Part shown: positions 1 through 5,499 of the stretch, in pieces
Position numbering within the stretch: the stretch's first letter is position 1
Layout of the letters: each line of letters starts with the position of its first letter
Assembly: GCA_937934385.1 (NCBI GenBank)
Contig: CALGZV010000364.1
Span: 1-7,972 of the forward strand
Direction: 5' to 3'
Source of the DNA: an uncultured Clostridia bacterium
Lineage (GTDB): Bacteria > Bacillota > Clostridia > Oscillospirales > CAG-272
Length of the DNA: 7,972 nt
The notes under the pieces: generated by a model
What the model saw: the letters and a program-made list of their open reading frames with translations, nothing else
What the model was told of the DNA's origin: nothing
Databases searched by the model: none
Made by a program: the position numbers and the translations under genes

Positions 1-441
1 TTCCTCATATCCGGAGTATTTTTCAAGCTCAGGTATGGAAAGCTCTATTGCACTGTTACTGCTTCCGCATGCCGGAAATACTGTTTCGAATCTTTTAAGT
101 GATTCGTCAAGAAATACTCTTACTCCGTTATTTATTCCAAACGGACATACTCCGCCGACTGAATGGCCGATTAATGTCTCGACGGTATCTGCCGGGAGCA
201 TTTTGGCTTTTACTCCGAATTTTGATTTGAATTTGGCATTGTCGACTTTGGCGTCGCCGGCTGCTACGATCAGTATCGGAGTATCTGCGACCGAGAAAGA
301 AAGCGTTTTGGCTATTTTTTCGGGAAGACATCCGAGCGCTGCCGCGGCAAGCTCAACGGTTGCACTGGATACGTCAAATTCAAGTATACGGTTTTCGATA
401 CCGTATTTTTCAAAATGTTTTTTTACTTTTTCAATAGACAT
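1..441 (-). CDS. YbaK/EbsC-family aminoacyl-tRNA deacylase (3' end missing)
   Basis: Enzymes of this family hydrolyse mischarged aminoacyl-tRNA in the cytoplasm (for example Cys-tRNA(Pro) for YbaK); the exact substrate cannot be read here. The 147 codons in the window start at an ATG preceded by AGGAGAT at 6-nt spacing. Family hallmarks visible are the lysine in the segment KIAKTLSF (about residue 45, matching the conserved Lys of YbaK), the central stretch LIVAAGDAKVD, and GGVCPFG (96-102), matching the G-x-x-P-x-G substrate-pocket loop. Family members are about 155-160 aa, so only roughly ten C-terminal residues lie beyond the left edge. It lies 119 bp downstream of the HTH/cupin regulator on the same strand, and the two could be co-transcribed; I found no convincing separate promoter or terminator in the gap. 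The gap holds only a 5-bp dyad (478-482/492-496) without a T-tract. Family assignment is firm; substrate is unknown. Confidence 0.88.
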   Translation of the reverse strand, partial: MSIEKVKKHFEKYGIENRILEFDVSSATVELAAAALGCLPEKIAKTLSFSVADTPILIVAAGDAKVDNAKFKSKFGVKAKMLPADTVETLIGHSVGGVCPFGINNGVRVFLDESLKRFETVFPACGSSNSAIELSIPELEKYSGYEE

Positions 442-560
442 TTTTATCTCCTGTCTGATAATATATCTTATATTTTGCGGAGGAAATAATTCTCCGTGAT
501 TTTGTATTATTATGAAAACTGTTCGGGTGATATTTTATTTACTTCATAATGGACTTCTTG

Positions 561-1121
561 TCAGTATTCATTATAAAATATCATATTATACGCAATGCAG
601 CACTCATCCGACGGATTGCTGTAAATGTGAGGAACATTTGCTTTGAACCGCAGGGATTTGTCTTCAGTCAGAGTTATACTTTCGTTATTTACGGTAACAT
701 TGAGCTTTCCTCGGGCTATGAAAATATATTCTTCTACGCCGTCGCTATGCGGCGGTGACTTGTGTATAACGCCGGAATCAAACTCTATCAGAAAAATTTC
801 CATTCCGGCAGTCGGTGAGAACGGGAAAATCGCATATGCCCGCATCTGTCCGTTTTCTTCATTTATCATTTCGCTGAATGATTTTTCTGCGATGCTGTAG
901 TCAGCTGATGTGTTTTGGCAAAAAAATGATATCGGAACCTTAAGTCCAGTTGAAATCTTCCATAATGTATTTATTGTAGGAGATGATTTTCCGCGTTCGA
1001 TCTGGCCGAGCATGGGTTTGCTTACACCGGTGAGCGACGCTGCTGCGTCAAGGGATAGCTCACGGGATACTCTGATTTCTTTTAAACGTTCTCCGATTTT
1101 CAGATACATTTTGTCATTCAT
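561..1121 (-). CDS. XRE-type helix-turn-helix regulator with C-terminal cupin domain
   Basis: Cytoplasmic DNA-binding regulator of 186 aa. Residues 7-66 form an XRE/Cro-C1 HTH: LSLDAAASLTGVSKPMLGQIERG followed by SSPTINTLWKIS is the typical helix pair and recognition-helix pattern. Residues about 105-183 form a small cupin barrel, with HSDGVEEY (125-132), GKLNVTVN (138-145) and a later PHIYSN (164-169) in the usual places of cupin motifs 1 and 2. This architecture is common for regulators sensing a small ligand or metal; the ligand is not inferable. I chose the ATG at 1121 because a TTG-initiated 23-codon extension would begin inside the -35 box of a good promoter. The SD is weak (GGATG, 10 nt upstream). 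The gene is divergent from the capsule operon, and a perfect 15-bp dyad overlaps its own promoter, so autoregulation is likely. Control of the divergent operon is possible but unproven. Confidence 0.9.
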   Translation of the reverse strand: MNDKMYLKIGERLKEIRVSRELSLDAAASLTGVSKPMLGQIERGKSSPTINTLWKISTGLKVPISFFCQNTSADYSIAEKSFSEMINEENGQMRAYAIFPFSPTAGMEIFLIEFDSGVIHKSPPHSDGVEEYIFIARGKLNVTVNNESITLTEDKSLRFKANVPHIYSNPSDECCIAYNMIFYNEY

Positions 1122-1136
1122 TAAAGAGCCACATCC

Positions 1137-1173
1137 ATATGCTATAATATAACTTATATATATTATAGCATAT
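1137..1173. repeat. 15-bp perfect inverted repeat, probable operator
   Basis: Arms at 1137-1151 and 1159-1173 (left arm ATATGCTATAATATA) are exact reverse complements separated by 7 bp. The dyad centre (1155) coincides with the predicted transcription start of the regulator gene, and the right arm contains its -10 box. Because transcription would start near the centre, the repeat cannot fold as one hairpin in the mRNA, so it is more likely a DNA operator. The probable ligand is the adjacent HTH protein (inference). Confidence 0.6.
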
Positions 1174-1190
1174 AAGGATCCGGAAATCAA
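1162..1190 (-). promoter_or_regulatory. Sigma-A-type promoter of the HTH/cupin regulator gene
   Basis: Read on the minus strand, TTGATT (1190-1185) is followed by a 17-nt spacer and a consensus TATAAT (1167-1162). The predicted start is near 1155, giving a leader of about 34 nt to the ATG at 1121. This promoter argues against any longer protein start. Confidence 0.7.
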
Positions 1191-1294
1191 TATATTTAAA
1201 AAAGTTTTTATCTTTAGTGTACATTACGGTAATACTCATATATTGATAGTTTTTCAGCGGTTGTATTTTATTGCTTGAAATATAATGCTGTAAT

Positions 1295-1306
1295 TAAAAT
1301 ATTTTA
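1295..1306. repeat. AT palindrome, copy 1 (TAAAATATTTTA)
   Basis: Perfect 12-bp palindrome in the divergent intergenic region, upstream of the capsule-operon promoter. Its first 11 bases recur at 1375-1385 inside the promoter spacer, with centres 80 bp apart. It could be a paired operator, but short AT palindromes also arise by chance in DNA this AT-rich. Confidence 0.35.
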
Positions 1307-1367
1307 GCTTAAGGTTTAATGTAAAAAATAACCGCATTTTATTGCGTTGGAATTATATTATTTAATA

Positions 1368-1396
1368 TTGACAATAAAATATTTTGGTGTTATAAT
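1368..1396 (+). promoter_or_regulatory. Consensus extended -10 promoter of the capsule operon
   Basis: TTGACA (1368-1373), a 17-nt spacer and TATAAT (1391-1396) match the housekeeping sigma consensus at every position. TGT directly before the -10 adds the extended -10 TGn element. The predicted start is near 1403, giving an untranslated leader of about 209 nt before the ATG at 1612. A promoter this strong upstream of a costly polysaccharide operon suggests that control acts through a repressor or the leader. Confidence 0.85.
1375..1385. repeat. AT palindrome, copy 2, inside the operon promoter spacer
   Basis: TAAAATATTTT, identical to the first 11 bases of the palindrome at 1295-1306, with the symmetric core AAAATATTTT at 1376-1385. 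It lies between the -35 and -10 boxes of the rightward promoter, where a bound protein would block or remodel RNA polymerase. Regulatory function is inferred. Confidence 0.35.
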
Positions 1397-1440
1397 TACA
1401 TACATTGAAATTGTTATGCTGAGGCATTACAGTATGTTGG

Positions 1441-1478
1441 AAATTACTTTTGCATTAAGTAATTTTATTTTGTTTTTC
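1441..1478 (+). terminator. Terminator-like hairpin in the operon leader (possible attenuator)
   Basis: AAATTACTT (1441-1449) and AAGTAATTT (1457-1465) are perfect 9-bp arms around a 7-nt loop, followed by the T-rich run TATTTTGTTTTT to about 1477. It starts about 38 nt after the predicted transcription start and more than 130 nt before the first gene. The stem is AT-rich, so termination may be partial. It could act as an attenuator, a processive-antitermination target, or the end of a short leader RNA. Confidence 0.45.
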
Positions 1479-1525
1479 GATTATTATAGCGACGGCAAAT
1501 TATACGGAAGTTTTATTTTTGTATC

Positions 1526-1548
1526 AGTTTTTTAATTTTATAAAAACT
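1526..1548 (+). other. Second leader hairpin before the first operon gene
   Basis: AGTTTTT (1526-1532) and AAAAACT (1542-1548) are 7-bp complementary arms around a 9-nt loop in the distal leader. A nearby GGAAGTTTTAT (about 1507-1517) could compete for the right arm. Both are AT-rich and weak, so they are recorded as possible alternative folds. The rest of 1191-1611 shows no convincing gene. Confidence 0.25.
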
Positions 1549-1611
1549 TGATTTAAAATGTCTTATAGCTGATTACAGTTAGTGATTGAGAGAGGATATA
1601 AATCGTATAAA

Positions 1612-2397
1612 ATGGATTTGAATAATAAAAAAAAAGGTGAAGAAGAGTACAGCATTGATATTATACGGTTGCTGAGAAATCTGTGGCATCGCGCGTGGGT
1701 TATAGTTCTCGCCACTGTTATAGCCGGCGGTGCTGCATTTGTTTGGTCATCATATATGATAGCGCCGAGATATTCATCAAGTATAATGATGTATGTCAAT
1801 ACGAGTTCAATATCTCTCGGCAGTACAAGCTTAAGCCTCGGTGAGCTTAATGCCGCGCAGAGTCTTGTTAAGACGTATATTGTTATTTTGAAGAGCCGCA
1901 CAACTCTCGAAAAGGTGATAAGCGAAGCCGAACTTGATTATACATACAATCAACTCCTAGGAATGATAAGCGCAAGCGATGTGGACAATACGGAGATTTT
2001 CAGGATTACGGTTACATCCGGCGATCCGTATGAGGCTGCGAAAATTGCTAACTGTATTGCGGAAATACTTCCGGTAAGAGTTGCCGATACAATAGACGGA
2101 TGTTCTATGCGTCTTGTTGACGGCGCTATAGTTGAGACTGCAAAAAAATATCCGAGTATTACGGGATATACCGAGCGCGGAATGATCATCGGTTTTGTAT
2201 TTTCATGCCTTATTCTTATTGTTATTGATCTTTTTGATGATGTTATCCGTGATGAGGATTATATTATTCAGAAATATGATATTCCGGTTTTGACAAGAGT
2301 TCCTAACCTGCTTGAAGAAAATTCTTCTAAATATTATTACAAAGGCCGACACTCTTATTATAATATCAGAAAAGAAAACGATGGCTCTTTTGAATAA
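1612..2397 (+). CDS. cpsC: Wzz/CpsC-type chain-length determinant and BY-kinase adaptor
   Basis: Membrane protein of 261 aa that in Gram-positive capsule systems sets polymer length and activates the partner tyrosine kinase. A Lys/Glu-rich cytoplasmic N-terminus is followed by transmembrane segment 1 (about 28-50), an extracytoplasmic Wzz-like loop (51-188), transmembrane segment 2 (about 190-207), and a cytoplasmic tail beginning DDVIRDEDYIIQKYDIPVL, the usual adaptor signature. The ATG at 1612 is preceded by GAGAGAGGA at a long 15-nt spacing; a GTG at 1582 in the same frame has no SD and would add ten atypical residues. Odd points are an A9 run at codons 6-8 and a tail with two tyrosine groups (YYY at 241-243, YY at 249-250). 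It is the first gene of the operon, 59 bp before the kinase gene. Confidence 0.85.
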   Translation: MDLNNKKKGEEEYSIDIIRLLRNLWHRAWVIVLATVIAGGAAFVWSSYMIAPRYSSSIMMYVNTSSISLGSTSLSLGELNAAQSLVKTYIVILKSRTTLEKVISEAELDYTYNQLLGMISASDVDNTEIFRITVTSGDPYEAAKIANCIAEILPVRVADTIDGCSMRLVDGAIVETAKKYPSITGYTERGMIIGFVFSCLILIVIDLFDDVIRDEDYIIQKYDIPVLTRVPNLLEENSSKYYYKGRHSYYNIRKENDGSFE

Positions 2398-2456
2398 GCG
2401 GGACAGTCGTTTTCCTTGCGTGTATGGCTTGACAGAAAACCGAAAAGGTAGATTAT

Positions 2457-3209
2457 ATGAATTCAAAAAAAGAAACAAATATAAATAATTCTGTAAGAAG
2501 TAAAATGCTGCATAAAAATCTGAATTTTGCGGCGGCTGAAGCCTATAAGCTCTTGAGAACAAATTTGTCGTTTACACTTTCTGACAAAGCTAAGGATTGC
2601 CGTGTTATAGGAGTTACAAGCTCGATTCGATCGGAAGGAAAATCAGTTACATCGGTTAATCTTTCATATTCGCTTGCAGAAAGCGGGAAAAAAGTTTTGC
2701 TTATAGATGCAGATATGAGACTTCCTACGGTAGGCAAAAAAATGAATATGCCAAATGCACCCGGTCTTTCAAATATACTTGTTGCAGGGGACGGTGAAAC
2801 TGAGATACAGGTCAGAAGTTCCAAGGTTGCTGACAAATGGTTTATACTTACGGCGGGAGATATTCCTCCGAATCCAAATGAACTTCTTGGATCCAACCGT
2901 ATGAAACTTTTGATTGATACGGTTTCTGAAAGGTTTGATTATATAATTGTAGATCTTCCGCCGGTAAATATAGTATCTGATGCTCTCGCAGTTTCGCCGT
3001 ATCTTGACGGAATGATAGTTGTCATGCGCGAGGGTTATACCGAAAAGAAAACACTTCATGAGTGTTTGAGACAGCTCAAAATGGTAAATGTAAAGATTCT
3101 CGGATTTGTTATGAATGACTCGCACGAAAACAGCGGAAAGTATGGTAAGCGCAGAAAATATGCTTCCGGGAAATACGGTTACGGATATGATTATGGCGGT
3201 AAGAAATGA
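2457..3209 (+). CDS. cpsD: CpsD/CapB-type bacterial tyrosine kinase (BY-kinase)
   Basis: Cytoplasmic ATPase-type tyrosine kinase of 250 aa that autophosphorylates on a C-terminal tyrosine cluster and works with the adjacent CpsC-type adaptor to control capsule polymerisation. Visible motifs are Walker A (SIRSEGKS, ending near 63, Lys62), Walker A' (LLIDADMR, 81-88) and Walker B (DYIIVDLPP, 161-169). The family segment IPPNPNELL is at 136-144. The tail carries six tyrosines: 229, 235, 240, 242, 244 and 246. The first glycine of the usual Walker A, often SPGEGKS, is replaced (SIRSEGKS), a mild deviation. The ATG has AAGG at 8-nt spacing. The upstream gap (2398-2456) holds a 6-bp inverted repeat (GTTTTC/GAAAAC, 2409-2414 and 2435-2440) just before the SD. 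The phosphatase gene follows after 24 nt, as expected for a kinase-phosphatase pair. Confidence 0.92.
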   Translation: MNSKKETNINNSVRSKMLHKNLNFAAAEAYKLLRTNLSFTLSDKAKDCRVIGVTSSIRSEGKSVTSVNLSYSLAESGKKVLLIDADMRLPTVGKKMNMPNAPGLSNILVAGDGETEIQVRSSKVADKWFILTAGDIPPNPNELLGSNRMKLLIDTVSERFDYIIVDLPPVNIVSDALAVSPYLDGMIVVMREGYTEKKTLHECLRQLKMVNVKILGFVMNDSHENSGKYGKRRKYASGKYGYGYDYGGKK

Positions 3210-3233
3210 TTTTTCCGAGGACATTGCGCAAAA

Positions 3234-3923
3234 ATGATCGATTTTCACAGCCATATTCTTCCGGGAATTGATGATGGGAGCAAAAGCGTTGAAGAAAGTA
3301 TAGAACTGCTCAGGATGCTGTCTGTGCAGGAGGTGGATACAGTTGCCGCTACGCCGCATTTCTATGCTTCGGACGGTTCTCCGGAAGAGTTTTTCGAAAG
3401 GCGCGATGCGTCTGCCGGATTGCTCAAAGCAGCTATGCCGCGCGGGCTGCCGAAAATATTCCTGGGAGCAGAAGTGCTTTATTATCAGGGAATAAGCGGT
3501 ATGCGTGAACTCGGCAGAATGAGAATCGAAGGTACAAGATTGCTTCTTTTGGAGATGCCGGTGTCGGTGTGGAGTGAATATGCTATACGTGAGGTGGAAA
3601 ATCTTTGCGGCGGTGAATTTATCGTTATGATAGCTCATTTCGAACGTTATATATTTCTTCAGAAAGCTAATGTTTTGGAGCGTTTGTTATCATCCGGAGT
3701 TATAATGCAGACTAATGCTTCAGCACTGCTTCGTTTCGGAACAAGGCGAAAAATACTTAATATGTTTAAACGCGGCGAGGTTCATTTGATCGGTTCCGAC
3801 TGTCACAGTATAGATATCAGACCGCCGCGGATGCAAGAGGCATATTCTGTTATCAGAAAGCATCTCGGTGATGTATTTGCTGAAGATATTGATTTTTACG
3901 GAAGATCCTTCTGGGAGGGGTAA
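3234..3923 (+). CDS. cpsB: CpsB/CapC-type metal-dependent tyrosine phosphatase (PHP fold)
   Basis: Cytoplasmic phosphatase of 229 aa that dephosphorylates the BY-kinase and so resets capsule synthesis. It has a PHP-type metal site: HSHILPGIDDG (5-15) gives H5, H7 and an aspartate; ATPHFY (39-44) gives H42; E80 lies in LGAEV; H135 is in IAHFERY; and GSDCHS (187-192) gives D189 and H191. All expected ligands are therefore present and the enzyme should be active. It is slightly shorter than the common 240-255 aa. The ATG has GAGGA about 12 nt upstream. It lies 24 nt after the kinase gene and 2 nt before the sortase start, and its last codons carry the sortase ribosome binding site, so the genes should be translated together. 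Confidence 0.92.
   Translation: MIDFHSHILPGIDDGSKSVEESIELLRMLSVQEVDTVAATPHFYASDGSPEEFFERRDASAGLLKAAMPRGLPKIFLGAEVLYYQGISGMRELGRMRIEGTRLLLLEMPVSVWSEYAIREVENLCGGEFIVMIAHFERYIFLQKANVLERLLSSGVIMQTNASALLRFGTRRKILNMFKRGEVHLIGSDCHSIDIRPPRMQEAYSVIRKHLGDVFAEDIDFYGRSFWEG
3914..3920 (+). promoter_or_regulatory. Ribosome binding site that fixes the sortase TTG start
   Basis: GGAGGGG, a near-ideal SD, lies inside the last codons of the phosphatase gene and 5 nt before TTG at 3926. No in-frame ATG occurs before the sortase catalytic domain, so this site decides the start and implies translational coupling to the phosphatase. Confidence 0.75.
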
Positions 3924-3925
3924 AA

Positions 3926-4729
3926 TTGCGTAAAGGCTTTTTAGCCGCAGGTACAGTGTGTGCGATTTTGTGTGTGGTATGTATTGTATGTCTTGTACTT
4001 GCACTTCCGCATAAAGACGCAGTTGTTCCGGGCGGACCGGCTGTGACGGAGCATGATACCGCATATGTCAGCAGATCCGCTGATATTAAGACACCTATAA
4101 ATTCCGCGTCGGATACCGAAGCTGAATTATATAAAAGCCCTGTTAATTTTGAGTCGCTTCAGGGAATAAATCCCGACGTTTATGCGTGGCTCGAGATTAA
4201 AGGAACGAACATAAGTTATCCTGTGGTGCAGAGTCCCGTTGATGATAGATATTATCTTAAGCATACGGTTGAGGGAAAGTATTCCGATAACGGAACACTC
4301 TTCACTGAGCATCAGTATAACGGAACTGATTTTAATGATCCGGTAACGGTGATTTATGGGCATAATATGGGACCTGGGACCGGTATTATGTTTGGAGACC
4401 TTGAACAAATGTACTCTGATGACGGCGGTATAGAAAAATATAGGGATATAACCGTCTATGTTCCGGATAAAGAATTGCATTACACTGTATTTGCTGCAGT
4501 GCCGTACAGTAATCGCCATATACTTTATTATTACAGTTGCTTTTCCGGAGACGGACTGATTAATGAATTTATTGACAGCATATACGAAGCCCGCGGATTC
4601 GGAGTAAATACTGATGAAAGTTTTAAACTCCGTGAAGGCGATCATATATTAGTGCTTTCTACTTGTTTACAGGGAAATGACAGCAAACGTTGTCTTGTGC
4701 TTGCAAGGCTTGAAGAAATAAACATATAA
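3926..4729 (+). CDS. srtB: Class B sortase
   Basis: Membrane-anchored transpeptidase of 267 aa that cleaves a sorting motif in exported proteins and links them to the cell wall. A hydrophobic N-terminal segment (about 5-27) is a signal anchor, followed by a linker and a sortase domain from about residue 75. Catalytic residues are His146 (YGHNM), Cys247 (LSTC) and probably Arg255 (SKRCLVLARL). The Cys-to-Arg spacing and the YSDNGTLF and ISYPVVQ segments resemble SrtB rather than SrtA. Translation starts at TTG, supported by a strong SD. The next gene encodes a protein with an SPQTG sorting motif; class B sortases of Clostridioides difficile are known to use SPxTG-like motifs, so that neighbour is the likely dedicated substrate. 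Placement within a capsule operon is the notable feature. Confidence 0.9.
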   Translation: MRKGFLAAGTVCAILCVVCIVCLVLALPHKDAVVPGGPAVTEHDTAYVSRSADIKTPINSASDTEAELYKSPVNFESLQGINPDVYAWLEIKGTNISYPVVQSPVDDRYYLKHTVEGKYSDNGTLFTEHQYNGTDFNDPVTVIYGHNMGPGTGIMFGDLEQMYSDDGGIEKYRDITVYVPDKELHYTVFAAVPYSNRHILYYYSCFSGDGLINEFIDSIYEARGFGVNTDESFKLREGDHILVLSTCLQGNDSKRCLVLARLEEINI

Positions 4730-4757
4730 AAAGGTATAAATGCCGGCTTTGCCTAAA

Positions 4758-4776
4758 TCGGTGATACCGAGCTTTT
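4758..4776 (+). terminator. Small hairpin with short T-tract before the substrate gene (weak)
   Basis: TCGGT (4758-4762) and ACCGA (4766-4770) form a 5-bp stem with a 3-nt loop, followed by GCTTTT. It lies in the 80-nt gap between sortase and substrate genes, the largest gap inside the cassette. It is too small for a strong terminator; it may be a partial terminator, a processing site or an mRNA stabiliser that alters the ratio of enzyme to substrate. Confidence 0.3.
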
Positions 4777-4796
4777 AAATAAGATTTTAAATAAGA
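4773..4796 (+). repeat. Tandem 12-bp direct repeat upstream of the substrate gene SD
   Basis: TTTTAAATAAGA occurs twice with no gap (4773-4784 and 4785-4796). The second copy runs straight into the SD (GAAAGGA, about 4795-4801), 8 nt before the ATG at 4810. AU-rich sequence ahead of an SD often improves ribosome loading, so the duplication may raise expression of the surface protein (inference). Confidence 0.6.
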
Positions 4797-4809
4797 AAGG
4801 AAAAACATT

Positions 4810-5487
4810 ATGAAAAAAGTATTTAGTATTTTAATGGTGTCTGTGATGATTGTTGCAATGGGTATTACGGCATTCGCTGTTCCGGACAATTTTGTATCAA
4901 GTCCGACTGCAAATCAGGCTCCTGCGGTATCGGATGTATCTTCTTCTGATGAGAACTTTAAGGGAGAGATAGTTGTAACACCCTATGCTTCCAGAAATAA
5001 TCTTGCGGCGGAAAAGCTTGATGAGATTCAGGGAGCTTTTAGCGGAATAACCTCAGCTGCTGACCTTACGGCTGTAAGCGCAGGGCTTCGTACTATTGCT
5101 GCAAACCGCAATATTGCACCTGCAAATCTTGCGGTAAGCGATCTGTTTGACCTTAGTGAGTATAATGATGACGGTTATCAGAGGAACGGTACTGTTACAG
5201 TTACTCTTAAGAGCAGTTCTTTCAGAAACTTTGTTGCTCTTCTTCACTATGTAAATTCACAGTGGGAGATTGTTGAAAATGCCAGACTTGGTGCTGACGG
5301 TGAAACTCTTACATTTACGGTTGACAGCTTCTCACCTTTTGCTGTTGTTGTAAATACAGATTCTTCTGTTCCGTCATCTCCGCAAACCGGATATGATTTT
5401 CCTGTTGAGTATGTATGCGGTGCTATTGCATTTTGCGCGGCAGCCGTTGTATTCTTTGCAATGAGCAAAAGAGCGCATAACGCGTAA
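4810..5487 (+). CDS. Secreted cell-wall protein with SPQTG sorting signal, likely sortase B substrate
   Basis: Exported protein of 225 aa. A signal peptide (KK then a hydrophobic core, cleavage probably after AFA at 21-23) is followed by a Ser/Pro/Ala-rich stretch to about 45, and a predicted helical segment (about 62-115, Ala/Leu-rich). A probable beta domain (about 126-181) ends in SFSPFAVVV, a pattern often seen just before sorting signals in clostridial surface proteins. The C-terminus has SPQTG (190-194), a hydrophobic span (about 199-218) and the basic tail SKRAHNA, a complete sorting signal. I do not recognise the central region as a named domain and see no enzyme motif. Its place between a class B sortase and an LCP transferase suggests an anchor or acceptor for the glycopolymer. 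The ATG has GAAAGGA at about 8 nt. Confidence 0.85.
   Translation: MKKVFSILMVSVMIVAMGITAFAVPDNFVSSPTANQAPAVSDVSSSDENFKGEIVVTPYASRNNLAAEKLDEIQGAFSGITSAADLTAVSAGLRTIAANRNIAPANLAVSDLFDLSEYNDDGYQRNGTVTVTLKSSSFRNFVALLHYVNSQWEIVENARLGADGETLTFTVDSFSPFAVVVNTDSSVPSSPQTGYDFPVEYVCGAIAFCAAAVVFFAMSKRAHNA
5377..5484 (+). other. Coding region of the SPQTG cell-wall sorting signal
   Basis: Codons 190-225 of the secreted protein encode Ser-Pro-Gln-Thr-Gly, a hydrophobic segment containing CGAIAFCAAAVVFFAM, and a positively charged end. The motif differs from canonical LPxTG at the first position and matches the S-P-x-T-G class known for some clostridial class B sortases. Cleavage is expected between Thr and Gly. 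Confidence 0.8.
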
Positions 5488-5499
5488 TTTTTTATTAAA

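Noticed and set aside
478..496. CGGAG/CTCCG dyad between the regulator gene and the YbaK-type gene as a terminator
   Set aside because: The stem has only 5 bp with a 9-nt loop and no T-tract follows on the minus strand.
35..499. Open frame on the plus strand opposite the YbaK-type gene
   Set aside because: It is antisense to a gene with clear family motifs and its own SD; the plus-strand product is low-complexity Ser/Thr-rich with no SD.
1122..1190. N-terminal extension of the HTH/cupin regulator from TTG at 1190
   Set aside because: The extension would lie over the -35/-10 boxes and the dyad, and its Ile/Tyr-rich sequence is not typical before an HTH domain.
1223..1233. ATTAC-G-GTAAT dyad in the divergent region
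   Set aside because: Only 11 bp with no second copy at a meaningful position, so it is easily explained by chance.
1347..1535. Short plus-strand frame of 62 codons in the operon leader
   Set aside because: It would start upstream of the -35 box and run through the promoter, and no SD precedes its first or internal ATG codons.
1582..1611. GTG start ten codons upstream for the Wzz-type gene
   Set aside because: No SD precedes it. The ATG at 1612 has a GAGAGAGGA upstream, although the spacing is long, so some doubt remains.
2409..2440. GTTTTC/GAAAAC inverted repeat between the adaptor and kinase genes as a regulatory hairpin
   Set aside because: Six A/T-rich base pairs around a 20-nt loop are too weak to support a separate feature.
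2769..3638. Long minus-strand frame of about 289 codons across the kinase and phosphatase genes
   Set aside because: It crosses two genes with strong motif support, lacks an SD and recognisable domain, and is a shadow of their codon bias.
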